Assembly (NCBI RefSeq): GCF_015751965.1
Contig: NZ_JADOVH010000001.1
Span: 496,001 to 560,000, forward strand
Length of the DNA: 64,000 nt
Source of the DNA: Frigoribacterium sp. CG_9.8
Lineage (GTDB): Bacteria > Actinomycetota > Actinomycetes > Actinomycetales > Microbacteriaceae
Reading direction: 5' to 3'
Below, one piece after another: positions 47,891 through 57,069 of this stretch. The stretch's first letter is position 1, and every line of letters begins with the position of its first letter. Position numbers and translations under genes: made by a program. The notes beneath the pieces were generated by a model that saw only the letters and a list, made by a program, of their open reading frames with translations, was not told the DNA's origin and made no database searches.

Positions 47891-49681
47891 TCAGGCGCGG
47901 AACGCGGAGATGAAGATCGCAGGCATCTTGAACCACGAGGGAGCCGCGGCGAATTCTGCGAGCAACCGACCCGTTTTCTTGGCGCTGCGGGCGGTCACGA
48001 ACCACGGTGGTTTCGGGAACAGCGCAAACTCACCGTGCAGCGCCGACCGGGGGAAGGGGCGGAATGGGCCGCGTGCGATGGTCTTCTCGGTGTCGGCCAA
48101 AAGCAGTGAATTGTGCACGACCCCGATGCCACTTTGCACATGATCGAGAGTGTGCCCGGGGAAGGCACCCCAGGGAGCGCCCGGTGTGAGAAAACCGAGG
48201 GCGGTCCAGGTGTTGACGGCGATGGTGCCGTAGTCGAGCCGTGCCAGGGCATTCTCGAATCCGGTGCCGAGCTGCGTGATCGTGCTCGGCAGGCCGAGGA
48301 TGTTGGCACCGAGTGTGCCGACGAAGTCGCGGTTCACTGTCTCGACGGCCGTGTCGAGGAACGCCTGGCCGGTGCCCGGCAACTCGATCACGCCAAGCAC
48401 GGGGGAGAAGTACTCGGTGGTCAGCAGCGTAGCCGCGTCGTCGTCGGCATGGATGTCGACGAGTAGCCGGCCGCCGCTCGCTCCGAATTTTTCGGCACCG
48501 GGGTAGGAGGAGCGAGCCTGACCGACCCTCTCGTCGCTGCCCGGATACCACGGAGCGCGGTCGGGGGTGCGGGCGAGGGCACTGCGCAGCTCGGCGAGGA
48601 AAGCCTCGCGCTGTGGCCACTGCGCACTGAGAACCACGATCTGGCCGGCGATGCAGTTGTAACCGCCGTTGTGCAGGCGCTGCGTGACGACATGCTCGGC
48701 TTGGTACCTCAGGTCGGCCTTCGACCACGCTCCCGGGAGCACGATGATTGGAGCGACGCCACCGAGTTCGCTGGTGATTGGCTTCGTGAGCAGCGGAGTA
48801 CCAGCGGCCTTGCGAGAGGCGGCACCTGCGCCGGTACCCCAGACGATCACGTCATGGGTGACCGCGCTGCCGGTGATATGCACGTGGGAGATGCCGGGAT
48901 GGTTGACGAGATAGCCGCCGACGTCCCCGGCGCCGGTCACGATGCGCAGCAGGCCGAGGTCGATGAGCGGCTTGAACGCGGCGGTGTATGGCGCGAGCAT
49001 CCGGTTCATCACCGGATTGAGTTTGAGCAGTGCCACCCGGTTGTGCGCGACGAGTTCGTACAGGACATCGAGCGGGGGGATGGAGGTGATGTTACCGGCG
49101 CCGAGTACGAGCCCGACTCCATCGGTTTCGGTCGGAGTGCGGGCACCGAGACCAGCGGATGCCCGAACGGTGCTCTCGGTCGTGCCCGGCTTCATCCACA
49201 CCTCGGCGCTGAAGCCGTGCAGCAGGAGCGCTTCGTAGGGGTTTGCGGGCAGCACCGGCACACTCACGCGGCCTCCGGGAGCACTGCCGAGCTTCGTGTC
49301 TGCAAGGGGGCTTTTTCCCGAGGCGATGGCGCCGAGGGTGTGCTGGAGCGCGAGGAGGGAAGACAGTACGACGTACGGACCGGAGATCCACTCCTCTCCG
49401 ACATAGGCGGAGTCTGGATCAAGGTTCTTGGCGCGTACGGCGGCGTCCACCCACTCATCGGCGGTGGCGGCAACGGCGGCGTGCACCGATCCAAGAAGTG
49501 TGATGCGGGCCGGGATCGTCATCTTCGCCCAGCGTGACTCACCCGCAGAAAGCGACGCGATCGCCGCATCGAGATCGGCGCGAATCGCGACGTCTAGCGA
49601 TGCTCGGCTTGCAGTGACATCGCTCGGAACGATGTCGGCTGGAACGGCCGCGACGGGCACGGTCGGGTCTGTGGTGGTCAT
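47891..49681 (-). CDS. Divergent aldehyde dehydrogenase family protein
   Basis: A 596-residue member of the aldehyde dehydrogenase superfamily, about 100 residues longer than usual. The catalytic Cys is in GGYNCIAGQIVVL and the general base Glu in SELGGVAPIIV; the cofactor region reads GVGLVLGAGNITSIPPLDVLYEL instead of the usual PWNFP type, so it is divergent. The ATG at 49681 follows AGGAGA. It sits between thiolase and acyl-CoA ligase genes in a minus-strand catabolic cluster and probably oxidises the aldehyde made by the GMC enzyme. Confidence 0.88.
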   Translation of the reverse strand: MTTTDPTVPVAAVPADIVPSDVTASRASLDVAIRADLDAAIASLSAGESRWAKMTIPARITLLGSVHAAVAATADEWVDAAVRAKNLDPDSAYVGEEWISGPYVVLSSLLALQHTLGAIASGKSPLADTKLGSAPGGRVSVPVLPANPYEALLLHGFSAEVWMKPGTTESTVRASAGLGARTPTETDGVGLVLGAGNITSIPPLDVLYELVAHNRVALLKLNPVMNRMLAPYTAAFKPLIDLGLLRIVTGAGDVGGYLVNHPGISHVHITGSAVTHDVIVWGTGAGAASRKAAGTPLLTKPITSELGGVAPIIVLPGAWSKADLRYQAEHVVTQRLHNGGYNCIAGQIVVLSAQWPQREAFLAELRSALARTPDRAPWYPGSDERVGQARSSYPGAEKFGASGGRLLVDIHADDDAATLLTTEYFSPVLGVIELPGTGQAFLDTAVETVNRDFVGTLGANILGLPSTITQLGTGFENALARLDYGTIAVNTWTALGFLTPGAPWGAFPGHTLDHVQSGIGVVHNSLLLADTEKTIARGPFRPFPRSALHGEFALFPKPPWFVTARSAKKTGRLLAEFAAAPSWFKMPAIFISAFRA

Positions 49682-49851
49682 CAATCTCCTGTGATCGCTG
49701 CCGTGCTGGTCACCGGCGCCGCCGAAACGACCACGCCTGTCCAATGGCTTTCAGTATCGCCCACCGCGGTGCCGAAGGCGATAGGCGAAAGCCGACTGTT
49801 CGCTGAATTATATGCAGCACTTCGCGCGGTGCGGCCCGGTGGCCTTCGGGG

Positions 49852-51021
49852 TTAAAGGCGCTCGATGATTGTGGCGTTCGCCATGCCACCGCCCTCGCAC
49901 ATCACCTGCAGGCCGTAGCGCCCACCGGTGGCTTCGAGGTGGTTGACCATCGTGGCTAATAGGCGTGCGCCGGATGCCCCGAGCGCGTGCCCGAGGGCGA
50001 TGGCGCCACCGCGCGGGTTGAGCTTGGCGGCATCCGCTCCGGTCTCGGCAAGCCAGGCCAGCGGCACCGGCGCGAAGGCCTCGTTCACTTCGAAGGCGTC
50101 GATGTCATCGATCGTGAGTCCGGCCTTCGCGAGCACCTTCGCCGTGGCCGGGATGACACCGGTGAGCATGAAAAGGGGGTCGCTGCCGGTCACGGCGAAG
50201 CTGTGGAATCGCGCACGGGGCTTGAGCCCGAGTTCGGCGGCCTTCGACTCGCTCATGATCAGGGTTGCGGCTGCTGCATCGGTCAGCGGCGAGGAGTTAC
50301 CCGGGGTGATCTGCCATCCGATCTCCGGAAAACGCTCGGCGAATCGCTCGGTGTAGAAGGCTGGCTTGAGTGTGGACAGTCCTTCGCCGGTCGTGGTCGC
50401 GCGCACCGTCTCGTCTGTGGATACATCCCCGATGGGGATGATTTCGTTGGCGAAGAGACCCGCAGCGGTCGCCTCGGCGGCGAGCTGGTGCGAACGGGCC
50501 GAGAAGTCGTCCAGCTGCGCGCGTGAAAAGCCCCACTTGGCTGTGATGAGCTCTGCCGAGATTCCCTGGCCGACGAGTCCGTCGGGATAGCGCGCGGCCA
50601 CTTGCTCGCCGTAGATGTCTTCGCCCATGATCGAGTAGCCGATCGGGTTGCTGCTCATCGACTCCACTCCGCAGGCGATGGCGATGTCGTAATTGCCGGT
50701 CATGATGCCTTGGGCTGCGAAGACGGCTGCCTGCTGGCTCGACCCGCACTGGCGGTCGATTGTCACGGCGGGTACATGGTCGGGGAAGCCGGCGCCGAGC
50801 ACGGCGTTGCGTGTGACGTTGTAGGTCTGCTTGCCGGCCTGCCCGACGCATCCGCCAATGACGTCGTCGACGATTGCCGGGTCTACACCGTTGCGCTCAA
50901 CGAGGGCGCGCAGGGTAGTGGCGAGAAGATCGACCGGATGCACTCCACTGAGCGAGCCGCCCGGCTTGCCACGACCCGACGGGGTGCGGATGACATCGAC
51001 GATCACTGCGGAGCTGTTCAT
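49852..51021 (-). CDS. Acetyl-CoA acyltransferase (thiolase)
   Basis: A 389-residue thiolase of the FadA/AtoB type. The nucleophile is Cys92 (IDRQCGSSQQA), with NEAFAPVPLAW, GGAIALGHALGASGAR carrying the His and the second cysteine in MCEGGGMANA. It cleaves 3-ketoacyl-CoA in beta-oxidation. As the first gene of the minus-strand cluster that encodes aldehyde dehydrogenase, ligase and GMC oxidoreductase, it should complete the breakdown of the activated acid, though hydratase and hydroxyacyl-CoA dehydrogenase are not nearby. Confidence 0.94.
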   Translation of the reverse strand: MNSSAVIVDVIRTPSGRGKPGGSLSGVHPVDLLATTLRALVERNGVDPAIVDDVIGGCVGQAGKQTYNVTRNAVLGAGFPDHVPAVTIDRQCGSSQQAAVFAAQGIMTGNYDIAIACGVESMSSNPIGYSIMGEDIYGEQVAARYPDGLVGQGISAELITAKWGFSRAQLDDFSARSHQLAAEATAAGLFANEIIPIGDVSTDETVRATTTGEGLSTLKPAFYTERFAERFPEIGWQITPGNSSPLTDAAAATLIMSESKAAELGLKPRARFHSFAVTGSDPLFMLTGVIPATAKVLAKAGLTIDDIDAFEVNEAFAPVPLAWLAETGADAAKLNPRGGAIALGHALGASGARLLATMVNHLEATGGRYGLQVMCEGGGMANATIIERL

Positions 51022-51120
51022 GGTGGACTTCCTTGTCTAGAGTCCTTCCAGCTTAGGCACGTGTGGGTGCGTGGGTCGGTGTGGATGCGTGGGTGCTCAG
51101 CGGCCGGACCGTGCGCCCGT

Positions 51121-51175
51121 TTGTCAGCCATGCGTCAATTCGTTCGACCGCATGGCTGATAAGAAGGCGCATGGT
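51121..51175. repeat. Hairpin repeat, left copy
   Basis: Contains an 11-bp perfect inverted repeat (TCAGCCATGCG at 51124-51134, CGCATGGCTGA at 51149-51159). About 55 bases resemble 52400-52455, including shared TTCGACCGCA and GGCGCATGGT blocks. The pair brackets the AbiEi/DUF559-like gene. Confidence 0.7.
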
Positions 51176-51318
51176 CCCCGTATCGTCTCCTCATCGTGCT
51201 CGGATGGCACAGCAGCTGACGGCGCATCTGCTCCCTCACCATCCGTGATTGGCTGCCCGGGTGCACAGAAGAGCGTCGCGGAGTCCGCCAGCAGCGCCGA
51301 GTACGGCACTGTCAGCGG

Positions 51319-52362
51319 ATGCAACCAACCGTTTCCCACCTGATGAATCCCTTCCACCTGATGGATCACATCTACCTGACTCGGCAACTGACCACTCCGG
51401 GAGAGCGATACTCATTCTTTGCATCGGTGTCGCGAGGCGAATTGATCGCCATGTTCAGAGGTGTCTACATTCGGGCACCGCTCTGGAATGCCATGAGTTT
51501 GGACCAGAGATATCGGGCCCGCGTGACGGCCGCGTCGCTTGTCGTCCCGCCCGACACCGTGTTCTCGCACTACTCCGCCGCTGCACTGTGGCGCCTACCC
51601 CTCGTTGGCCACTGGCCGGTCAAAGTGCACGCCCTGGTGCCGCGCGCTGCTGGTGGCCGCTCGACGAGCATGCTTGAGCGACACACGCTCGGACTCCCTC
51701 GCGAATCAGCCGTGATTGATCAGCTCGCTGTTACGACGCTCGCACGCACCGTGGCGGATTTGGCGGCGTGCACTCCTTTCGCGACTGGCGTCGCCGTGGC
51801 AGATGCCGCACTGCGCAGAACTGTGAATCCTCTGGTGTCAGCGCGTGCTCTGGCGTCAGTGCCTGCTCTGGTGTCAGCGCATGCTTTGGCGTCAGTGCCT
51901 GCTTTGGCGTCAGTGCCTCCGACATCGGTAGTCCGAGACGATCTGCTTCGTCAAGTCGATGAGATGGCGTTAACACACGGCGGTGCGAAGGCTAGGCGAA
52001 CGATCGAGTTCGCCGATGCGAGGGCTGATCGGCCGGGTGAGTCGGTGAGTCGCGCAAACATGGCATGTTCCGGAATCTCGATGCCGCAATTGCAGGTTGC
52101 CCTGGCCGGGGCGAGTGGTCGGGTGTACATCGTCGACTTCTGGTGGCCGGAATTCAACATGATTGGCGAGTTCGACGGCAACGTGAAGTACACCGACCCG
52201 GAATTCTTGCGCGGGCGGACCCCAGAGCAGGTGGTGATCGATGAAAAGCGCCGCGAGGATGATCTTCGGTCCGCGGGCCATGGAATGACCCGGTGGCACT
52301 GGCAGATCGCCAATTCACCGAATCGGCTGCGGGCGCATCTCATTGCGGCGGGCATCCGCTAG
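51319..52362 (+). CDS. AbiEi antitoxin-like/DUF559-type protein with internal repeat
   Basis: A 347-residue protein of a family common in actinobacteria but without proven role. Residues about 25-130 resemble the AbiEi antitoxin winged-helix and linker (ISRGELIAMFRGVYIR, FSHYSAAALWRLPL). Residues about 265-345 look like a Vsr/DUF559 PD-(D/E)XK-type fold: VDFWWPEFNMIGEFDG, EKRREDDLRSAGHGMTRW. Residues about 172-201 are an Ala-Leu-Val-Ser repeat encoded by an 18-bp array. The start could also be the ATG at 51346. Single gene between two hairpin repeats; lower local GC bias and codon use are not obviously foreign. Function could be nucleic-acid cleavage or defence; unproven. Confidence 0.75.
   Translation: MQPTVSHLMNPFHLMDHIYLTRQLTTPGERYSFFASVSRGELIAMFRGVYIRAPLWNAMSLDQRYRARVTAASLVVPPDTVFSHYSAAALWRLPLVGHWPVKVHALVPRAAGGRSTSMLERHTLGLPRESAVIDQLAVTTLARTVADLAACTPFATGVAVADAALRRTVNPLVSARALASVPALVSAHALASVPALASVPPTSVVRDDLLRQVDEMALTHGGAKARRTIEFADARADRPGESVSRANMACSGISMPQLQVALAGASGRVYIVDFWWPEFNMIGEFDGNVKYTDPEFLRGRTPEQVVIDEKRREDDLRSAGHGMTRWHWQIANSPNRLRAHLIAAGIR
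51832..51921 (+). repeat. 18-bp tandem repeat, five copies, in the AbiEi-like gene
   Basis: Unit close to CTGGCGTCAGTGCCTGCT, alternating between two variant forms, in frame. It lengthens the linker between the N-terminal and nuclease-like domains. Confidence 0.9.
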
Positions 52363-52399
52363 TCATCTACTGGGTGTCGATTCATAGACCCCGCGGCGA

Positions 52400-52455
52400 T
52401 TCGTCAGCACTGCGCCCCCTCATTCGACCGCAAGGCTAACGAATAGGCGCATGGT
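52400..52455. repeat. Hairpin repeat, right copy
   Basis: TTCGTCAGCACTGCG (52400-52414) pairs with CGCAAGGCTAACGAA (52429-52443) at 12 of 15 positions. It aligns with the left copy at 51121-51175 in the same orientation, with matching blocks TTCGACCGCA and GGCGCATGGT. Confidence 0.65.
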
Positions 52456-52603
52456 GCCGCGCGGTGAGTACCCGGCTGCACGCGACATAATCGGGAAGGA
52501 TTCCATGTCGCTAACGTTGAATCTGTTGTAACCCACACCTATCGACGTGCAGGCAACTGCCGATCCGAAAAAACGTCTGGCACAGAAAAGGAAGCCCACT
52601 CCC

Positions 52604-53542
52604 ATGCCGCAACGCATCTACAACGACATCACCGAGATCTACGGAAACACCCCGCTGGTGCGACTCAACAGGGTCGCGGAGGGTCTCGGCGCAACGGTGC
52701 TCGCGAAGCTGGAGTTCTACAATCCCTCCTCGACAGTGAAGGACCGCCTCGCGGTGGCCATCGTCGATGCGGCAGAGGCCTCTGGCGAGCTGATGCCCGG
52801 CGGCACGATTGTGGAGAGCACCAGTGGCAACACGGGTATTGCACTCGCAATGGTTGGCGCGGCTCGCGGCTACCGGGTGATCCTCACGATGCCGGACTCC
52901 ATGAGCACTGAGCGCCGGATCGTCCTGCGTGCGTACGGCGCCGAACTCGTTCTCACCCCGGGGCCCGGTGGAATGCAAGCTGCGGTTGATCGCGCAGCTG
53001 AAATCGTGGCGAGCACCCCCGGTGCCGTGTATGCCAAGCAATTTGCCAACGCCGCGAACCCGGCCATCCACCGCGCCACCACCGGACCTGAGATCTGGAA
53101 TGACACCGAGGGTGCCGTGGATATCTTCGTCGCGGGCATCGGCACGGGGGGCACGATCACCGGAACGGGCAGCTACCTCAAGGAGCAGAAGCCCGGCCTC
53201 GTTGTGGTCGGTGTCGAGCCGGCTGAGTCACCGATCCTCAACGGTGGAGCACCTGGCCCGCACAAGATCCAGGGCATCGGGGCAAACTTCGTGCCGGATG
53301 TTCTCGATCGCGAGGTGTACGACGAGATCATCGATATCAACATCACCCAGTCTGTGTCGATGGCGCGCCGCCTTGCGTCAGAGGAAGGTATCCTCGCCGG
53401 CATCTCCTCCGGTGCAAGCGTTCAGGCCGCTCTCGACGTTGCTGCACGACCGGAGAACGCAGGTAAGACGATCGTCGTGATCGTTGCGAGCTTCGGCGAG
53501 CGGTACCTGTCGACGATCCTGTACGAAGATCTCGCGGGCTGA
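52604..53542 (+). CDS. cysK: Cysteine synthase A
   Basis: A 312-residue PLP enzyme making cysteine from O-acetylserine and sulfide. The PLP lysine is Lys46 ([11 protein letters not shown]), followed by the substrate loop [11 protein letters not shown] and the phosphate loop [12 protein letters not shown]; a serine in ISSGAS contacts the pyridine nitrogen. AAAAGGAAG precedes the ATG at 52604. It ends 4 bases before cysE, forming the cysteine synthesis operon. Confidence 0.96.
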   Translation: MPQRIYNDITEIYGNTPLVRLNRVAEGLGATVLAKLEFYNPSSTVKDRLAVAIVDAAEASGELMPGGTIVESTSGNTGIALAMVGAARGYRVILTMPDSMSTERRIVLRAYGAELVLTPGPGGMQAAVDRAAEIVASTPGAVYAKQFANAANPAIHRATTGPEIWNDTEGAVDIFVAGIGTGGTITGTGSYLKEQKPGLVVVGVEPAESPILNGGAPGPHKIQGIGANFVPDVLDREVYDEIIDINITQSVSMARRLASEEGILAGISSGASVQAALDVAARPENAGKTIVVIVASFGERYLSTILYEDLAG

Positions 53543-53546
53543 CCCA

Positions 53547-54110
53547 ATGCCTTTTCGAGGCATTCGCGAAGACATCCGGATGGCGCGGAAGAACGATCCC
53601 GCCGCTCGATCGAACGCAGAGGTGTTTCTGGCGTACTCCGGAGTCCACGCGGTGTGGGGCTATCGGGTTGCGCACCGTTTGTGGAACTGGCACTTCTTTC
53701 TCGCAGCCCGTCTCCACTCGCAACTCGTTCGCGCGCTGACCGGAGTCGAGATTCACCCGGCCGCAATCATCGGGCGTCGACTCTTCATCGACCACGGCAT
53801 GGGCGTGGTGATCGGTGAGACCGCGGTGGTCGGGAACGATGTCGTGCTGTATCACGGTGTCACCCTCGGCGGCACGAGCTCGGTGCGGGAGCGCCGGCAT
53901 CCGACCATCGGTGACCGTGTCACGGTTGGTGCCGGCGCCAGCGTGCTCGGCCCGGTCAGCATCGGCCACGACTCAATCGTGGGTGCGAATGCCGTCGTGG
54001 TGCGGGACGCCCCGCCCAACTCCGTGCTCACCGGAATTCCGGCACGTGTGCGGCCGCGCACCGCGTCATCCGTTGCCGAGACTTTCACCGACCCGGCGAT
54101 TTACATCTGA
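53547..54110 (+). CDS. cysE: Serine O-acetyltransferase
   Basis: A 187-residue short-type CysE that makes O-acetylserine. The left-handed beta-helix hexapeptide repeats run from about 65 to 160 ([39 protein letters not shown]), with active-site His in the FIDHG and YHGV segments. The C-terminus ends in Ile (DPAIYI), the residue that docks into the cysteine synthase active site. The gene starts 4 bases after cysK. Confidence 0.96.
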   Translation: MPFRGIREDIRMARKNDPAARSNAEVFLAYSGVHAVWGYRVAHRLWNWHFFLAARLHSQLVRALTGVEIHPAAIIGRRLFIDHGMGVVIGETAVVGNDVVLYHGVTLGGTSSVRERRHPTIGDRVTVGAGASVLGPVSIGHDSIVGANAVVVRDAPPNSVLTGIPARVRPRTASSVAETFTDPAIYI

Positions 54111-54149
54111 GGCTTGTGGCTGGAGAACCGGGCCACGGGCCGAGCCGGG

Positions 54150-54788
54150 CTACAGTTCCAGCGTGTCTCCCGGCTCCAGTGCCACGAATTCGCCGCCGCC
54201 CTGCTCCACAGCCCATTTGAGACGCGTCGCGCCCAACCCCTTGCCAGCTGTTGACAGCACCATTTCGTGGGTGGCGAATGCGCGTCGCGGTCGCACGGCG
54301 AGCACGAAATCAATCGCCTCGCCGATCTTGAGCCATGGCGCACCGACGGGCGCAGCGAGGGTATCAACTGTGACGCCGGCCGGCACGGTAAAAGAGTCAC
54401 CGGGGTAATACAGCGAGTCGTTGACCAGCACCCCCACGTTGTCCACGGTCGGGATCGAGGAGTGGATCACGGCATGCTTCTCGCCGAAGAATCGAAGTGC
54501 AAAGGGTTCAGCGTCGATCGCGTCGCCATCCTTCACCACGGTGATATCAAAGTCGGTTGCCGCAATCGCGACACCCTCTGGACCGTAGAACTGCACGCCG
54601 GGATTGATCTCGAGGATGCGGGTGAGTTGGTCTGCGGTCCAGTGGTCACCGTGCTCGTGGGTGATCACTACGGCGACGACACCGTTGAGGCCGACGAGGG
54701 CGGTGGTGAACATTCCCGGATCGATGACGAGCAGCTTGCCCGCGGATTCGAGGATGAGACAGGCATGTTCTTGCTTCGTAATGCGCAT
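54150..54788 (-). CDS. Metallo-beta-lactamase-fold metal-dependent hydrolase (UlaG/UPF0173-like)
   Basis: A 212-residue hydrolase with the metal motif THEHGDHW (HxHxDH) at about 43-50, then GEKHAVIHS and FATHEMVL carrying further ligand histidines, and DSLYYPGDSF the bridging Asp. The ATG at 54788 begins the conserved MRITKQEHACLIL; a longer frame upstream is unrelated. It converges on cysE. The substrate is not known. Confidence 0.9.
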   Translation of the reverse strand: MRITKQEHACLILESAGKLLVIDPGMFTTALVGLNGVVAVVITHEHGDHWTADQLTRILEINPGVQFYGPEGVAIAATDFDITVVKDGDAIDAEPFALRFFGEKHAVIHSSIPTVDNVGVLVNDSLYYPGDSFTVPAGVTVDTLAAPVGAPWLKIGEAIDFVLAVRPRRAFATHEMVLSTAGKGLGATRLKWAVEQGGGEFVALEPGDTLEL

Positions 54789-54894
54789 TTTTCCGACTGT
54801 ACTCCGACGAGTGAGCCGCGGTAGTGTCACGAACGGTATCCGACATACTGGGCTGATGACGACACCGGTGCCGCCCTCGTGACCTCGTGATCTC

Positions 54895-55797
54895 GTGACC
54901 GCGTTGCATGTCGTGGTCGCTATCAATCCGTCCGCCTCATTCGGCAAGGGACGCGCAGTCGGACCGGCCGTCGTGCAGGCGCTTCGCGGTGCCGGCCATC
55001 GGGTGACGGCCCTCAGCGAGCCGACCTTTGCCGACCTGTATCGGGAAGCTGACAAAGCGATCGCCCTCAATCCGGATGCGCTCGTGGTCGTGGGAGGGGA
55101 CGGCATGGTGAGCCTCGGCACCAACCTCGTCGCCGGTACTTCTCTGCCGCTGGGAATCGTGCCGTCGGGCACCGGCAACGATGTTGCCCGCGGCCTGCAT
55201 ATCCCGATTGGGAATACGGATGCCGCGATCGATCTGCTGCTCGCCGCGATGACCCGAGAGCCGCGGGTTATCGATGCCGCGATCATCCGTCGTGCGGGGG
55301 CACCAGATCGTTGGTATGCAGGCGTGCTTTCCGCCGGTTTCGACGCGCGCGTGAACGAGCGTGCCAACCGGTGGCGCTGGCCCCGCGGCAAGAGCCGCTA
55401 CAACTTGGCCCTCCTGTGCGAACTCGCGACCCTCACGCCCACGCCCTACCGTCTCGTGCTCGACGGGGTCGAGTGGAATACAGCGGGCACCCTGGTGTCG
55501 ATCGCCAACAACACCTCGTTCGGCGCGGGAATGCTGATCACCCCAGACGCACTCCTCGACGATGGGTTTCTCGATGTATTCGTGGTGCAGCCGTTATCTC
55601 GCACCGCCTTCCTTGTCATCTTCCCGCGAGTGTTTTCTGGCACGCATGTGACGGATCCGCGGGTCTCGATTCGTCGGGCAAAGCACGTAACAATTGAGGC
55701 GGATGGCGTGGTCGCCTACGCAGACGGGGAACGGGTCGGCCCGCTGCCGGTCGAGGTCGAAATCGTGCCGGGAGCCCTGCGGATCCTCGCGCCCTGA
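54895..55797 (+). CDS. Diacylglycerol kinase-family lipid kinase
   Basis: A 300-residue DagK/YegS-type kinase. VVVGGDGMVS holds the GGDG ATP motif at about 66-69 and IVPSGTGNDVARGL the substrate-binding motif near 90-103; a C-terminal beta-sandwich follows (TIEADGVVAYADGERVGPLP). It phosphorylates diacylglycerol or related lipids at the membrane. The GTG start at 54895 lies in a short CTCGTGAC triplicate. It ends 69 bases before tRNA-Glu. Confidence 0.92.
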   Translation: MTALHVVVAINPSASFGKGRAVGPAVVQALRGAGHRVTALSEPTFADLYREADKAIALNPDALVVVGGDGMVSLGTNLVAGTSLPLGIVPSGTGNDVARGLHIPIGNTDAAIDLLLAAMTREPRVIDAAIIRRAGAPDRWYAGVLSAGFDARVNERANRWRWPRGKSRYNLALLCELATLTPTPYRLVLDGVEWNTAGTLVSIANNTSFGAGMLITPDALLDDGFLDVFVVQPLSRTAFLVIFPRVFSGTHVTDPRVSIRRAKHVTIEADGVVAYADGERVGPLPVEVEIVPGALRILAP

Positions 55798-55865
55798 CCC
55801 GTGTGGGCGCACCGTTTTGGTGCGCCTCGCCCGCGTGTGGCATACTCGGGGAGTTGTCCACTTGC

Positions 55866-55941
55866 GGCCCCATCGTATAGCGGCCTAGTACGCTGCCCTC
55901 TCACGGCGGTAACACCGGTTCGAATCCGGTTGGGGTCACCA
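55866..55941 (+). tRNA. tRNA-Glu (CTC)
   Basis: Full cloverleaf: acceptor GGCCCCA with TGGGGTC, anticodon loop CTCTCAC with anticodon CTC between CTGCC and GGCGG, and T-arm CCGGTTCGAATCCGG. The 3' CCA is encoded at 55939-55941. A terminator follows directly. tRNA genes are common integration sites, and a recombinase remnant lies 1.5 kb downstream. Confidence 0.97.
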
Positions 55942-55943
55942 CT

Positions 55944-55998
55944 GGCCCGGATGCCAATACAGCGTTTCCGTAACGCGTATCGGAGTCCGGGCCTTTTT
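55944..55998 (+). terminator. Rho-independent terminator of tRNA-Glu
   Basis: GGCCCGGA (55944-55951) pairs with TCCGGGCC (55986-55993), followed by TTTTT (55994-55998). The 34-base loop contains a second small inverted repeat around CGTTTCCGTAACG. Confidence 0.85.
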
Positions 55999-56083
55999 CG
56001 TTCAGGCCTCCGGAGCTCTCGAAAACGGCCAGTCGCAAAAATATGGCACCAGTCGAAACTTCACGCAGTCGCATACTGAAGGC

Positions 56084-56732
56084 ATGCGGGAATTGACGTT
56101 GGTTCAGCGTCTGGGTTCCGCGGTTGGCTCACTCTTCACGCGATGAACTCATCCTTGTAACCCACTACCTCCCCGGGGAACTCGTCGAGAGGACTGACGC
56201 TGAACTGGATCCCGAGACTTATCGTCAGGCGGGATGCCGGCTGAAACAACTTCTCGTTCCCGGACCTCTCTCCGAGGACTACATCCAACGGATCGTCACA
56301 GACGCCAGGCTGTCGATTTCGCGGGCTCGCCCACTGGTGCCCGAAGTGCAGCTCTCGGGACTCGAGGCGCGGCTTGTTCCCGTCTCGATCCGCCCAGTGG
56401 CGCTTTCCTTTACTCACGGTGACTATCAGCCGCGCAACTGGCTCGTGAACGACGGTCAACTGCGAGTGATTGATTTCGGCCGCGCGGACCAGCGCCATTG
56501 GACCAGCGAGCTTGTCAGACTGGCCAACCAACAGTTCGCAGGGCGCCCGCATCTTGAATGCGCGTTCTTGGAAGGCCTCGATCGACCAATGACCGCGCAG
56601 GATTGTGAGATCTACCGTCTGGAGTGCATTCAGCAAGCTCTTGGAACGGTGGTCTGGGCGAACAGCATCAGCGATTCGGCCTTTGAAGAGCACGGGCGGA
56701 GGATGGTCCGCGCGGTGCTCACCGATGGGTGA
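56084..56732 (+). pseudogene. Aminoglycoside phosphotransferase-like gene, frameshifted and 5'-truncated
   Basis: From 56124 the frame encodes the C-terminal lobe of an APH/choline-kinase-like protein: YLPGELVE, catalytic THGDYQPRNW (HGDxxxxN) and VIDFGRA (metal Asp). The N-terminal kinase lobe with the ATP lysine is missing. Residues MRELTLVQRLGSAVGSLFTR in the frame from 56084 read smoothly into DELILVTHYLPG only after a one-base shift near 56145, so a frameshift separates the parts. No in-frame ribosome site is seen. Degenerate copy in a decayed region. Confidence 0.7.
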
Positions 56733-56799
56733 CTGCGCGCCGCCCGAATCACCACCCTGGTCAATTCGAGATGGGTCGATGACGCCGATCGAGGGAAAA

Positions 56800-56817
56800 G
56801 TTATACCGGGTTATACT
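56800..56817 (+). promoter_or_regulatory. Leaderless promoter and operator of the mazEF-like pair
   Basis: Direct repeat GTTATAC at 56800-56806 and 56810-56816 overlaps a -10 box TATACT (56812-56817) that ends exactly 6 bases before the antitoxin ATG. Transcription should begin at or next to the ATG. No -35 box is evident. The repeat suits autorepression by a ribbon-helix-helix antitoxin. Confidence 0.6.
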
Positions 56818-56823
56818 TTGGGA

Positions 56824-57069
56824 ATGAAGACGGCAATCTCCCTCCCCGACGAGACTTTCGATCGCGCATCTCGCCGAGCAAAGGAACTCGGGATGAGCCG
56901 CTCGGAGTTCTTCGCCCGCGCGGCGGTCAACTACCTGGATGAGCTGGACGCCAAGTCACTGACCGCGCAGATGGACGTGGCGCTCGACCTCATCGGGAAG
57001 ACGGATGAATCAACTGAGCTCGCCGTCAGCGCCGGACGCCGAGTGCTCGGCGCTACCGACGAATGGTGA
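56824..57069 (+). CDS. Antitoxin, ribbon-helix-helix, MazE-like
   Basis: An 81-residue protein. MKTAISLPDETFDRASRRAKELGMSRSEFFARA is a clear ribbon-helix-helix DNA-binding domain, followed by a mostly acidic tail expected to mask the toxin. The gene overlaps the MazF-like toxin gene by 7 bases. It has no 5' leader: a TATACT -10 box ends 6 bases before the ATG. It should neutralise the toxin and repress the operon through the GTTATAC repeats. Confidence 0.92.
   Translation: MKTAISLPDETFDRASRRAKELGMSRSEFFARAAVNYLDELDAKSLTAQMDVALDLIGKTDESTELAVSAGRRVLGATDEW

Noticed and set aside
54150-55391. Long 413-codon form of the metallo-hydrolase
   Set aside because: The N-terminal 200 codons overlap the lipid kinase on the other strand and lack homology; the ATG at 54788 gives the conserved start.
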